A stretch of DNA of 64,000 nt, taken from NCBI GenBank assembly GCA_019614645.1, contig JABWDB010000003.1, positions 18,871,001 through 18,935,000 on the forward strand. The letters run 5' to 3'. The notes under the pieces are model-generated. The model was not told where the DNA came from. It searched no databases and saw nothing but the letters and a program-made list of their open reading frames with translations. Origin of the DNA: Stratiolaelaps scimitus (lineage: Eukaryota > Arthropoda > Arachnida > Mesostigmata > Laelapidae). A program made the position numbers and the translations under genes. Shown one piece after another: positions 1 to 13,551 of this stretch. Numbering within the stretch: the first letter of the stretch is position 1; each line of letters starts with the position of its first letter.

Positions 1-969
1 CTGGACGCTTGCGATGGTAAGCAGGCTCGCCGGACGGGGTCGAGCTCGCCACTGGGCGAACTGTTCGACCACGGGTGTGACGCGTTGTCCACGCTGTTTC
101 TCGCTCTCGGCGTAGCTGTCGCCATCCGGATGGGTACGTGTCCACATGTCATGCTGGTCCAATGTCTTGTCGCAATGTTCCTGTTCTACTGCGCTCACTG
201 GCAAACGTACGTAACAGGCACCTTACGCTTCGGCTGGTTCGACGTTACCGAGGCGCAATTCTCAGTGATGATCGTTCTTCTCATCACGGCGGTGTTCGGC
301 CAAAATCTCTGGGATGGCCGAATCTTCTTTATTGAGGCTCGGTTCCTGCCGTTTGTGATGTGCATCACCGGTGCTCTCGTCGCACTGTTCAACTACGTTC
401 GCGTTTGTCTATCGTCGCAGACACAGCACATTTGCGAGGGTTCGTCACTGGCGCCGCTGGCGCCGGCAATGCTGACCATCGTGCCGGGAATTCTGATGGC
501 GTTCAAATCGCCGGCACTCATCGCCGAGCAGCCCTGTCTAGCTCTGACGACATTCGGCCTTGTCGCTGTCAAGCTGACGTTTCGACTCATCGTCGCGCAC
601 ATGACCCGCTCGGAAATTCACACCTGGGACTCGACGCTGCTGACGCCGTTGACGATCTTCTTCAATCAGTATCTAGACTTTCCGCTGAGCGAACGATTCG
701 TCCTCTACGCGAGCCTGACGTACACGACAATCGATCTATTCCTATACGCGAATGCGGTGTGCTTGCAAATTTGTGAACATCTGAAAATCGAGTTGTTTCG
801 GATCACGCCGGTGGTGGCGGCGGCGGCCGACAAAAAGAACTCAACAGATGATCCATCTGGAAAGCCTCTGCTGAAAGCTGCCAGCCCGGGCGCATCGTCG
901 TCAACGGGGACGACGACACCCGGCGAGGCTCCCCCGCGCTATCAGGACGTCGTCGTAAACAAAAGCTAG
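1..969 (+). CDS. CEPT1: Choline/ethanolamine phosphotransferase, 3' part (5' end outside window)
   Basis: The reading frame is open from the first base to a TAG at 967-969, giving 322 residues; upstream exons lie outside the window. The full CDP-alcohol phosphotransferase signature DG-x2-AR-x8-G-x3-D-x3-D is visible near the left edge (DGKQAR, then GELFDHGCD), with all its acidic residues intact. The FYCAHWQTYV-x-GTLRFG stretch and the VAHMT segment also match CEPT1/CHPT1 family members. Seven or eight hydrophobic membrane segments follow. In the family the enzyme transfers phosphocholine or phosphoethanolamine from the CDP-alcohol to diacylglycerol in the ER/Golgi membrane. The last ~50 residues form a hydrophilic Ser/Thr/Pro-rich tail ending in a PPRY motif. 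Family assignment is firm; choline versus ethanolamine preference (CEPT1, CHPT1 or SELENOI type) cannot be decided from this part. No intron lies inside the visible segment. Confidence 0.93.
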   Translation: MDACDGKQARRTGSSSPLGELFDHGCDALSTLFLALGVAVAIRMGTCPHVMLVQCLVAMFLFYCAHWQTYVTGTLRFGWFDVTEAQFSVMIVLLITAVFGQNLWDGRIFFIEARFLPFVMCITGALVALFNYVRVCLSSQTQHICEGSSLAPLAPAMLTIVPGILMAFKSPALIAEQPCLALTTFGLVAVKLTFRLIVAHMTRSEIHTWDSTLLTPLTIFFNQYLDFPLSERFVLYASLTYTTIDLFLYANAVCLQICEHLKIELFRITPVVAAAADKKNSTDDPSGKPLLKAASPGASSSTGTTTPGEAPPRYQDVVVNKS

Positions 970-3519
970 CAGATGGGTGCGCGGTCAACGAAAATGAAAT
1001 CAGTGTGAAGAGGGAGTGAGAAAAAATCATAAGTCAAAATAATAACAACAACAACAGCAACAGCAATGATAATGATTATGGTAATTGTAACAATAATAAT
1101 AATCATAATGAGAAGAAAACAGATGCTCATGAAGATGTTGAAGAGAAACGCACTCCTTCTGTCGCCATTTGTGTGTATACATATGTAATATAGCTTTTTG
1201 TATTTTTAACAAACAAGTTAACACACAGAACTGCAACGAATCGTGATTGACAGATGAATGCTTATGAGAGCCGGGAGAATGACAGAGAGAGAGAGAAGAC
1301 TGATTAAAGAAAAACACAAAATTTCGAGGTATGAGAGTGAACCATAGGCTCGCTACGGAAAGTAGTAGCCATGTGTGCCTTCTGCGCCTCGCCGAGCGCG
1401 CATGACTATTATGCTGGAACGTTTCCAACCCCCTCATACTAGAGCGGCAGAGGCCGCAGAAATCGGTTCATGATCAGACGTATACTGACATGCTTTTCGT
1501 CCCGTATGCCAATCCTAGTGCTCCCATTATCCAGCTAATGATATCGACACATTTGGTACGGTCGCAGTGGCGCACAGTGGCAGCTGACCACTTTGGTGGA
1601 TGAGCTGCTATGTCGCATTGTCGATTACAAGCTAACGAAGCAGACGAGGCCAGTGGCTATCGAGAGGTTTGTTGAATAGTTGATTGACGGCCAGGCCAGC
1701 TATAAATTCGGTAGTATCTGAACGTCCCTGCGTAGAGATCGCTGACATTGTGTGAACAACCAACGAGGTCTTCTGCTGTCGACGTTCGCTGACGAAACGC
1801 TGTGCATAAACGCTAGATTTCGGGTTTTTGCCGAAAGCAAAAAAAAGAGCACGCATTCGAGTACTCGCTGCCCGACGAGGGCATACGTGATCTCTGGCGA
1901 CAACCACCACTTGTCGGCAGAGAAAAAAAAAAATTCAGCCATTTTTTGCCTTTGACAGACGTTCCGACGGATTTCTCTGTGTGGTCCGATAGCGATGCAG
2001 AGCAGCAGAGACAACGAAGATGTGTAATTGTGATGGTGATGACGACGGGTGTTGATGTGGCTCCAGTGGTGATTATCATAGGGCGTCCTCAAACGGTAGA
2101 TTGACGGAATAAGGTCCACTTGTTGACTGGCATTGCATGACGTTGTCTGTACGTCGGCAGAAACGCGCACGCACGTACAACTAGGTCCGTTGTCATACAA
2201 CGTACTGAGGTGCCAGTGCCCGATGACGAACCATTGGGGCTAACTCCGGCCTGTATTGCAGTAACAGCTTACGGACGCAAACACCCACACACACAAAGTG
2301 ACAGCCACATTCACCTGTTCACAATCGAAGCAATAATCTCTCTCTCTGCTGCTGCTGCGGCCGCATGCCCGTAATGTTATTATATACTAATCCCAGCAGG
2401 TGTTAATACTCTAGCCGTTATTGTTGCCAAATGTGATCCGATCCACGATGAGTAACGAACTTCACGAAATCGACATGAATCGCTGTGCGTGTGACTACTA
2501 GGCAACGGTGAAACACCGTTGTTGGATTGACAAAACACATTGACAAAATCGAATGTCGAGTTCTCGTAGATGAAGCGAGAGAACGTCTCAGCGTCTGCCA
2601 CTGCTGCCTCTGATTAGTTATTGCCGCAAATTGCAGGCGCGTACTATCGACTACCAGTTGTATAGCTAGCGTATGTTAGTTGTTGTGTGACCAACCCGCC
2701 AAGCAAGCAACCAACTAGCTAAGTAACTAAAACTAACTAACTAAGTCTAGTCTCGCGGCATTTCATTTGTTCTATCGTAACTCTGTCTCTGTCGAAGTGA
2801 TTGTGAAGCACTTCCTCTTGAAGACTCGTCGCTCTCTCCTGATCCTCTGTCGTATTGTAACAGCACCGTTCCTCCACCTATACGCCCCGTCCCCTCGTCC
2901 GCCACCGGAGACACGATCATCTGTATCAATGGGTTTTGTTGGATCACAGCAAAAGAAAAAAAATGAAATGCGGAGTGGTGATGACGAGGACTACGACGAC
3001 ACCACCAGGCAAAAAATGAAGCGTAGCAAACGTGACTGGTATAAGGTAAAGTGAAGATGATCATCAGAAACGGGAGGGGAGGGGGGGAAGAGGCCGTCCG
3101 TGAAGAGGCCCACTTCGTCGTGTCCTATAATAGTGTCCTGGGTGTGTGTGTGTGTGTGTTTGTGTGTCACTTGTCAATCCACTCGTGTTCCGGCTGGCGG
3201 GTGTTTCACATATTTTCCCATTCGTCAAACGTTGGCGACCGTTGTCAACTCGCAGCGCAGCGCGACTCTTTACCGAGTGCATTTGACCAGCAGTGGCGAC
3301 ACCGATCGCCGACTGTCTCATCCACTCACTATCTGTCTCTATTTATCTACCTATCTACCTAGCGATCTCTATACAGATCAATTGATGCGCAATTAGCACG
3401 CTGTCTGCCTGGCAGGCGCCCTCAACTAAAAAGTCAACAGGAACAGGGCTATAGACACGAAGCTAGAACGACTGTGTGTGCCATGAATCGACAATAGAGG
3501 AAGCCCTGTTCTGTTTCTT

Positions 3520-3573
<54 letters not shown>

Positions 3574-3800
3574 AGAAAAGTGTGCGTACGTCTGCGTTTG
3601 ACGAATGAACGTCTGAGTTATCGCTGAGTGGTTGAATAAAAGGTCGCCTATATGGCTTACGTGAACAGGTGTATGAATGGAACGCATGTATGGTAAATTA
3701 TATCGGCAGAACGAAGACTGAAAGTCTGGACTGAACGGGAGAACGACGCAACGGCGATGAGATGACAAAACAATGATAGAAAACAAAATAAAGTAGACAA
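970..3800 (+). other. Probable long 3' UTR and intergenic DNA after the phosphotransferase gene
   Basis: No supported coding region. The stretch begins with A-rich AAC/AAT simple sequence typical of a 3' UTR. A perfect AATAAA hexamer lies at 3787-3792 and could be a polyadenylation signal, but so distant a site is only a guess. A GT-rich run is at about 3139-3166 and a (TA)n tract at 3522-3571. ORFs in several frames here are short and low-complexity. Confidence 0.4.
3522..3571. repeat. (AT)25 microsatellite
   Basis: A perfect dinucleotide AT tract of 50 bases. It is one of at least a dozen similar tracts in the window. Confidence 0.95.
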
Positions 3801-6005
3801 AATACATGGGTCCATGTAAAATTACTTAGTACATCTTTTTCTTGTTTTGATTCGCATGCGATGATTTAACTGAGCGATAGGTACTGCTGCTGTTGCTGAG
3901 TTTATTTTCACGAGCTGGCGCATGGTGGTGTGAATCATAATATGAGTGGAAGTTTAACGAGTTTCTGAGTCGAGTTGAGAGGAGAACGACCCGAGGTTTT
4001 GATCTGTATCGTTTTGTATTGTACTCATATGCTTGAGCTCACACAGAATGAATATGAATGTAGGAACGAGACAATTGTTGTGTAACGGAAACTATTGATT
4101 GTGCACCTATTATATGTAGTAATAATTATAGTAATTACTTTCTCAGTGATTGATTAGGTGCTATTTTTTGCCTATAGGTTCGATAGGTTTCGATGAGCTC
4201 CATAACCGATCTATACAGCTTTCTGGATACGGATAATATCTTCTAACTTGCAGATGCGTCAGTTACGTACATATATCCTATGATGTTGTAAAATTGCTAA
4301 CATACACTCCATGTTAATGCATATGCTTTAATGCTTATTCATAGACAATATATTTGGTGCTTTTTATACAGATCCGGGTCGAAGTCGCTCACAGCTACTG
4401 TTACAATCGGTCTCGTGGTACGTGAGCGCAACAGCGGAAATTTCCCTTGATTCTAAAGGGATTCCTTTCATCTCGAGGCCGATCATCTTACAAGACACAT
4501 AGCGTTGCGGTTTTGTTTGACGTCTCAATGTATACTCATGAAATAGTCTAGTACAGATGTGTCATTATCGAGCTGGGCCTTTAGGATGACGCAGAAACGT
4601 TGACGTGAACCGCAGAGATTTTTACTTCACGGCCACTAAAGGCCGTCTTTGGTTAGAGCGCATTGAAGCGACGGACACGAGGATGACAGCGAAACAATTG
4701 GCACCAATTTTCTCGGGTGCAAGTATCACCCTGGTAACTATTTGGAAAATACAGCAAAATTTGGAAACGCTGGCTAATCCCGTGCTTGCGCTATATAATG
4801 ATGTTCATTACCGTTAGACGTTGTTCTGTATTGCTGAATATCATACATTAGGGTTTAGGGAATATCTACTCAGTGTATTTGATAATGGCCTACGATTGGG
4901 GCAAGCTGTCGCGGTCAGGGTCATAGGGTTGGCCTTTCGCAGCCTTCGCCTGTAAGATGATCAAAACGTATTTTTGTAAACGCTCATTTCTAAGTTCAGC
5001 CCTCAAATGGTTGAATACACCAGTGATTGAAGTGCGAGATCTCCTCTCGTCAGACAGGACTATCCAATCCAAGCTACTCATGGACACCCTTCTTCCCGAT
5101 GTTGATAATGAAGTCAGGAAACGCTCCATGTTCGGTAATTGACATCGTCGTCTTCCGGTCTCGTTCGATCGGTTTATTCAGTATCAGTTGTACAGATACT
5201 CTGTACAGGACCTATGCGTAACTCTGTTGTTACATTCTACCGATGACATTACACTATGATTTCTAGGTCGTCGTTATGTCTTGACACAAAACATAGATAC
5301 ATTCCTTTGAAATAAATAAACATAGCAACATTGTGGTTTGGTATGTCAAAGACGTTTGCACGGCTATTTTAGCGAAATCAAAATAGAACAGCGTAGTAAA
5401 CATTGTATCACACACACGGACACAGCCTATTCCCGCTCGTATACATTTCATATAGGTGACTGACTCCTAGGCTATACGACATTACGGAAATAACAACCAA
5501 CAATGCGATGTTTTGTATTCGATCGCCGATTGTCGCTATATAACGCGTCGCAAACGGATGCACCCAAATATTCCAAGACTCCTCTCAAGTTTCTCGACAA
5601 AGCAACTCTGGACTCAGCACTCTCGGCTGGGCAGCGCCCGATGACTTGGATCGTGGCTCGGGCAGTAGCAGCAGCACTATTCGTTGTCGTCTAATAGGAC
5701 CTCTGAGAAATCACAGAGCGGGCGTCGTTCCCGGTCGATCTCGGCGAAAAGAGTCCTGACAGTTGTGGCAACAATAGCACAAGGGGCGTATACCGCAGGG
5801 GGCACACCTGAGCGTGATGGAGGCAGTTGCTTTCCATAGGAAGCTCTCGGCCCCACGTTGTTTAGTTCCACGTCTCATTATCCTGTTTGTCAGCCCTGCT
5901 CGTTGGCTACGGATAGCCAAGCAAGAGATGACGGCACTACCCAGTACGGCGCACTATGGGGAGTTAATTGTGAAAAGTTCGATGGTTCGAAAGGTAACTT
6001 TCCAT
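3801..6005. other. Gene-poor stretch with a possible Tc1/mariner-type remnant
   Basis: I see no real gene. A short open stretch at about 4640-4790 reads like the helix-turn-helix of a Tc1/mariner transposase (an ERIEATDTRMTAKQLA-type segment followed by an S-x-x-T-V/I-W-K-I pattern), but no inverted repeats or catalytic part were found. Confidence 0.25.
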
Positions 6006-6082
6006 GCATTTTTCATAGTAATTCGACAAAGAAGCATTTTTCATACTAATTCGACAGAGGCATTTTTCATACTAATTCGAAG
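6006..6082. repeat. Three-copy minisatellite, unit about 26-28 bases
   Basis: Three consecutive near-identical units built on gcatttttcatactaattcg start at about 6006, 6034 and 6060. The first differs by one base in the core (tag for tac) and by a few bases at its junction. Confidence 0.85.
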
Positions 6083-6226
6083 TTTTCCCCGTAAGCAAAA
6101 ATCTATGTTCCGCATTTGTTGTCATATTTTTGTGTTTCATTGTATGCGTTGCTGTGTCTGTAACACATAGTCACGGAGGGTTATCATTTAATTTGTCAAA
6201 GTTTACCTAATCGCCCAGGCTTTAGA

Positions 6227-6230
<4 letters not shown>

Positions 6231-6287
<57 letters not shown>
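6231..6287. repeat. Compound (CT)n(TA)n microsatellite
   Basis: A CT run from about 6232 to 6257 passes directly into a TA run ending near 6287. Confidence 0.95.
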
Positions 6288-6289
<2 letters not shown>

Positions 6290-6628
6290 GGCTTTATCGT
6301 CATACCAGCCATACATTGGGTGGTCCTTTTGCAATGCCTGGCCTGAAGGGACTATGTGTCCTTCTCTGTCGATCGCTCGATTGTTCTGCAAGCAATCGTC
6401 TCCCCCGCTCGTTAATGATAGAAATAGCATACGTCGACCACTGATTGGAAGAGCACGAGAGCGACCTTATGTCGAAGGATGATCACGCGTTTGATCAGAA
6501 CAATAGCTCCGAACGTTCGCCACCATCTGCATGAGACGCTGCCCCCCCCCCGCCCATTGGGGGGACCAGGATTTGACAGCGGTGACGACGGCCGCCATAA
6601 ACGCGCTATAAATACACACTCACGCAGA

Positions 6629-6690
6629 AGATTCATGTTTGCGTACGTGAGTACGCAAACATGAATCTGCTACAAATGTTCGTTTGTAGC
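6629..6690. repeat. Two adjacent perfect hairpins
   Basis: Arms 6629-6646 and 6651-6668 are perfect 18-base reverse complements around a 4-base loop. Immediately next, arms 6669-6676 and 6683-6690 are perfect 8-base reverse complements around a 6-base loop. No coding sequence is nearby. Confidence 0.85.
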
Positions 6691-9600
6691 AGCAAACAAT
6701 ACAATTGACGAAGATGACGAACCGATGGATGATCCCTGTAGGATTCCTTGAAAGAATCTCTTTTGGAGAAGGAGTTCACGAGCGTTTTCGTTCAGCTTTT
6801 CTCATAACTACTACATGACATTATATATATGTTTACATGGGCTTGGCGAGGGGCCGACGTAATTAGTGTTATTTTCGCCTTTGTGTGTCGCTTTTCGATA
6901 TAGCTACTGTGTCTGTCTATGTGTGAATGGAGATTTCTTGCCTTTTTTTTTGGGTGTAACTGTACCAGTATCGCGCCGCTCTTCTAAGCTATTAAGCATC
7001 CACCGTGGGCCAACGATGGACCCATACACCAACGATGAAGACAACGAAACTATTTCATGCACTGCCATCTCTAAGTTTCAATCAGCCACAGGCGTCCGTA
7101 GGGGACAGAGTCCATCGGTGGCGCCACCTCGAGGAGGTCATTTGATCTACTCAACTGCTTCGCTTTGGATGCCTGTGTTCGATGCCTGTGTCCATGCATC
7201 TGTTGTTCCTTTGGCGTCTGTGTGTGTGTGTTTGATTTTGGTGAGAACGTTCACTCGCAGCAGGTCCTTTACAGCAGGCGGTATCACCACCGAAATAGGG
7301 TGGTACCCAGCCAGCCAGCAATAGAATGCGCAAAGTGCCTTGCATTCGCGCGCTCTCACGGATGCCCACACAGAAAGTTGTAGCGATCGGAACCAATAGC
7401 ACAGCCGAGACGGCATACTACCGCTTGTGGCGACGGACAGAGAGAACACAAGCAACGGCGACAACGTTGAGGCGATGATGACAACAACAGCAGCAGCAGC
7501 ACCACCACCACCACCGCCACCGTCGGCAGGAGTAGCCACGTTGACCAGTAAAAGGGACATCCTCAACAGAGACTAGCACCAACGTGGCAGTTCCTCCTGG
7601 ATAGGTAGATAGACCGGGACGCTGGATGAGACCTGGTTAAACCGACGCGTTGCACTACCTGAAACAGTATCAAGTGTCGAAATGCCGCGTTTGCTGAGTT
7701 TTTTTTTCAAAATGCGCCCCTATCTGATTGAGGAAAACGTCCCTTGGCATCTGTCTTACTTCGAGATCGTAATTAGGCCTGCTGCAAGCAATGTAGCTAT
7801 TGTAGTCGACGGTAATTGTTGTCATTTAGTTGTTAATTGATTAACGAATTGATAATTAATGTCTATACTTAATTGGTTAACTAATTGGTTGGTTAATAGC
7901 TAAAATGAATTGATTAGAGTGAATTATATTTCATTTCAATCGTATATAAAGCTGTAATTTGACGTAAATGCTTTCTAGATACGCGTTTCATGTATGCGGT
8001 GTTGTTTTTGTCAAACAGGAAGAATCAAATTCGACGAGCAACGGATACATCCATCTCAGTCTTCTATATGTTCGGTATCAGGCCGACAAACAAAATCGTT
8101 TTTTGCAGTTAGGCAGAGGCGCATTGCGTGACACGCTGAGCGGTTTGGAAAGTTTTTCTCGTTCCGACCGAACCCGGAAGAGTTTTACCTCGTTGGCCCG
8201 TCCAGGGCCTTGACACGATTTGCAGAGGCCGATGTCCTCATTCAACGCTATCTTCCGCATGTCCGCGTACCTAGGCTAATGTCGTACTACGGGAAAACTG
8301 ACTTGTTTTGGAATAGCCTCCAGTGTGTTACGTCACTGCAAGACTTCTGCGATGCTGTTAGTTTTATGATAACCAAAAAATTGATGTAAATAATGCCGTT
8401 TCCAGAAATCGGTCGAATTTGAAATAATATCCATGAGACGACACTTCCTTTTCGCTGTTATTTTTACGAGAACTTAGGCGTTGGGATAAGACTGCAGTTC
8501 CGTTAACAGACCAAGCCTTGTATTGTATTATTGTATTTGTGTATCAATGGTGTTACACGAATGGCGACATGTAGTCAATTTATCAGGAAGCGTTGCTATG
8601 AACGGCTGAGGCAACTCTACCATAGAGCACATCGATGCACCGAAATAGTTGTTTCAGTGTCTACTCGGTGGCCGCAAGTGTTTTCGTTGTGTTTATTATG
8701 GAACTGTTCTCAATTTCTGTCTCATCGACGGCATTCGAGAACAGCCGAATAAATCCGATTGCGATGCCGGCACAGTCAGCTGCTGCCGCTGCCGCTGTTA
8801 CGGAAATATCATGCGTCAAACAGGAAATCAACATGTACCTTAGCCTTAGTATTGAACAGTTGTGCAGACACGAGCCTTGGCTAGCCTCTATAGGTAAATT
8901 GTGTTGGCCAGTCAAAGCATGAACGGCCTTTAGACAGAAGCGTCAGCAGAACGCATAAGCTTCTTACCTTAGCGCAGTGTGTGCTTGTAAACTCTATTGT
9001 GATTTAGTAATAACATATTGGATCCACAGTGACAACCCGCTGTGGTTGAAGCGAGAACAAACTCTTGGAAGCTTCGGGAAATTCATTGGGAGGTGTGGGG
9101 CACATTCAAGAGCACAACACAACAGAAACGCTTTTCGTTGATATATCTCATATATGTTTATACCTCAGAAGTTTGCTTTTATGAAATTCGAAATAAATAT
9201 GCAAGCCACTTTAACATTTGCGAATCAACGGTCATAGCGAAGGGATGGGCAAACAAACGAGAATATCAAGCTCAAATCTTAACTTATGACATTTCGACCC
9301 GTCACAAAATCAGCCCGGTAACTCGGTCAAGCTGGCGTTATTTTGGCTTCCTCTAACCGACACAACTATTCAGCACTGCTACTATGTATCTCCTCTCGAA
9401 TCTGACGAAACTAAGTTAGCAATCTGTTGCTACACTCGTACGTAAAGTATGCCATTTGTGAACCCCTCACTCGAGTCGCGTATAGCTCTACCATAGTCAT
9501 CTGCTCTAATCTGCTAGTTGAAGGGTGTGTTTTCCCGCAAGGGACAAAACAAGAACGTTGATTCTCGCCCGTAGAGGTAAGTAGCAATGATGGTGGTGGT

Positions 9601-10570
9601 GGCTGTAGGATTCTTCCCTGTTACAAGCGCTCGTGTATTGGTCCAAGACGGTGAACGGTGGTAAAAGATTACGAGGCGTATCACTGTTGCTGCTGCTGCT
9701 GCTGTTGCTGCAGTGGGGCTGAGTTGCTCTTGATGGAGTGTGTCGTCATCGTCGTCAACAACGACGACGACGACGTCGCCGTGATCGTCTTTGCTGTTGA
9801 GCTCAGGAGCAGCAACAGCATCAATACCCTGAGTACGGTAGCGTTTTACTGCCTAGCCCACGCTGGCTACGATCACCAAGCGTGGACAGCAATGAGTAAC
9901 GTGGACGAACAACGGATAGGTCCGATCGACGAGTCGCGTTGTCTTTGTGGCATTAGCAATGCTGCTATAGGAGGACGCCGAGAAATGATCCCGTCTCGGA
10001 CAGGTCTCACAACGTGTTGCTTAAATCTCTTGCTTGTGTCCCGCGCCCGCACCGGTGCCAGCTACGGCAATTAGCGGCAGTTGTGTAACAGCTGGGCGCA
10101 AATGGAAATTGATTGCGCTAAGCAATCACAGTGTTGCTTAACTAAATCACACCGTCGAAGCACTGCATTCGTAGAGAGGCTGCAGTTTCCCCTGCACATA
10201 TATACGTTGATATATGTATGTGGTTTCGTATGGGTTGAGGTACGCCACTTGGTTAGAGTGTTAATCAGTTGGTGGAACATATAAATAACTAAATGGACCG
10301 GGTTGCATAATGTTAGTGCACTGCTTTATTTGGCAAAATATAATTATATATATATATGTCTAGTTCCCGCTCAGGCATTCCTATGAATATTTTCGGGCAA
10401 CCTTAAACATTTAACGGCCACGGAGTTGCTTTTTTTCATTGCTTCGTACGACGGACTCCTAAATGCAAATATGTAACGGTGTCCGAGAATCGAAACCGCG
10501 TGTGCACCTACGTGTCTCCACCGATTGCAAAGCGCACACGAATCCACCACAGTTTTGTGTACCTTGTTGT

Positions 10571-10601
<31 letters not shown>

Positions 10602-12600
10602 AGATTTTTCAGCATTTAGTCCAAATGCCGGTGGCTCGTTCGATTTTCATAAAATTCTCTCCGCTTCCAACTTGAACCTGCCATTGCGGGCACGCCTATT
10701 TATTGATCTCAGTTCTGATTAACGTTGTCTGCCGGGCGCAGTTCGACGTCGATGAAACCATTGATACGTCGATGATCGTCGGCTGCAGTTCAGCAAACTA
10801 TTAGCGAACGCGTTCACTCCAGCGTTTCGTTGCCGTGCTGCTGTCACCAATGACATCGGTGTATTATTTATAAGCAAGCGACACCTGGATAGACGGTTTG
10901 GCTTTGTCGCACTCGTCCGCCGCTCCCTCGCGACACTCGAACTCCTCGAATAACCTCTGGACATGTTAGCTCGATGCTATTGGCAGCTACGACAGTTGGG
11001 TCAGCTAGCTATGCTGGCCGATGCTAAGCAAGATCCCATATAGGTCCGACCAAGGTCCCATATATGTTGGCGTGATCGCACGATATTGTTCGTACGACTC
11101 CGACACAATGCCGAAAGCACAGGTTATTTTTGTGTTCTAGATTCTGCACTCCACGACTCTGCACTCCTTGCCGGAACACGGAGCAGAGCATACCACATGG
11201 ACGGTACCCTCATCAAGCCGCAGCTGTGTGTGTGTATGTGTCGACGACGTGCAATTATCGCGACAGCCGAGATCGAGATTTAGATTGTGAGATAAATCCG
11301 TCGATCTTGACGAACCGTCTTCCTTTATACTTGTCTGCTGCCTCTTCCGCTCTACGCGGATAAACAAGCATAATAATAATTAGCGGATTTCTCCGATTAT
11401 CAGAAACTTTTTATCGGCGACCCAGTTACGATAAACGATATATATATCTCGCATTCACACGTGTGCCGCGATGAAAATAATATCTGGCATGATAGTTAAT
11501 AAAAAAAAAAAAATATATATATATATAATAGCTGACCGGTCACTATGCGGTTATTATTCAGTCGCCTTCCCAGTAATCTCTCCAGGGCGCTCTATGGTTT
11601 CGCGGTTATCTGAAAGGGCCAACAATTGAGGCAGTATGCTGGAGCGGGCGCGTGGCTCGGATTGTGGTGGTAATAACAAATGAAAAAAAAAAGAGTGAAT
11701 AACGTCAAAACACGAAAACTGGCTTGAGCTGGGCGGTCTCCTGTTGGCTGCCGACGGCTGCATGTCTGCATAAATGAAACTTTCAGAATCGTTGTTGCTG
11801 TGATAGCGTTGTTAGCATTGTAATGACCTTGACAGGAGGACTCGCTCGCTGCGCAGTTTTGGCTAACTTCATCTGTCCCGTTCAGCGTTCACTGAGCGAT
11901 GGTCACAGTGGGATAGTTGAAGCATTTCTGGACGATTCATTCATTCATTCCTCTTCTTCAGACGCGCCCCATCAGCGTCGAACCTATGCAGTATACGAGC
12001 GAGTATGTGTATACATGCTGGCCTTGTGCTTATTGGGTGATCACGGTAACCACGGTACGCTTCTCGTCGTTGTGTTTTTAGTGCATTGCAAAACACGACG
12101 TACAGGTAACTTAAAACAAATAAACGCCACTCTCATTATAGTATAAAATTAAGAAAAGGCAGAATAAGCGTGTCGGTTTATTTTACAAACGATGATTTCG
12201 TTTGCTATATATATATATATATATTTTTTTATTGCAACTATAGTATGTGACTATAGCTGTGGCAGCTCGCAAAGATTTTAGCAGATATGTTTCGACAAGA
12301 AAGTGGAAAAAATTTGATTCTTGGAATTGTCGCTGTCTTAAAGAGTCAGTGCGTCAAATACGAGCTCCAGCAGCAATGGCGAAAATGCATCTGTAATTAC
12401 GCCAAATGGCGTCGTGCAAAACATTAATTTCTCTGTGAGTATACAATCTTGCACGTGATCTACGTATTGGTCAGTTTCTTTGTCAGAGACAATGTTCCAA
12501 TGCTTAGTGTTTGCTGCTGCTGCCGCTGCGCCAAAATATATGAGACGCACGCATCATCTACGTAACGAAACGCTGCCGTAGTGATCGCCTTGCACAAGGA
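6691..12600. other. Gene-poor stretch, no supported gene
   Basis: Short ORFs occur on both strands, but none shows a recognisable domain, sensible codon pattern or splice context. It contains small CAG/CAC, GT and TA simple repeats (for example 7486-7520 and about 9674-9712). Confidence 0.5.
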
Positions 12601-12750
12601 GGCAGATGATCATTGTCGCTTGTTGCCCTCTGCCGTCAGCGGCCCTGCATGGAACGCGCGGCGCGTGCGTTTGCCACTAGTTTCTCAGTTACTCAGATAG
12701 ATAGATACGGTGGAGAGGAAGACACTGAGCGAAGGGTAGATCTACGGAGC

Positions 12751-12788
<38 letters not shown>

Positions 12789-12932
12789 AGAAGCATAGAG
12801 GTAATTGCGCCAAGGCAGAGGATCCAACAGCAAAGAACGAACGAATGATTGACCAGGCGAACAAAGAGAGCCAGTCTAACCACCCACCCCGGTTAGCCGA
12901 CAGTGGACGGCGTAGATGGCCATTTCAGCTGG

Positions 12933-12964
<32 letters not shown>

Positions 12965-13520
12965 AACACAGACTGACACGGAGAGAGGCAGACCCACGAT
13001 GGCCGGCGGTTGAGGCGGCGAGAGAGTGACCATACGAACGAGTCATGACTAGCACTCAGCAACGGAGTAATCCCCCGCCGCGATAGGACCGTCAGCAACT
13101 CTCTGCTGCTGCGACCGCAACAGCAGCAGCAGCAGCAGCAGCACCCGCAACTGCAAGTTCGCTTGAAGCAAAGTCAGTCCCGGCGCGTAGCTCGGTCGGT
13201 CGGTCGGTCGGCTGGTCAGTAAGCAACGTCATCGTCACAATTTAGCTACTACCTCTATAATACAACGACTGCGACTATTACCAGCAGCAACACGAACGCC
13301 ATCACCAGCGGGAAAATCTATGACGTCTTCGCCTGCGTGCGAGTGTGTGCGCGCATCCCTGTGGACAACGAGACCAGACAATCATTGTTAACGCTTCCAT
13401 ACGCATAGCTGTAACCCTACGAACACTTGCTATAGCAGTAGTAGAGATATGCTTGCTGTTAAAGCTGCTGTTGCTGCTTCCGCTGAAATACAACATTTGT
13501 TCTAGCCATTCTCGTCGCAG

Positions 13521-13551
<31 letters not shown>

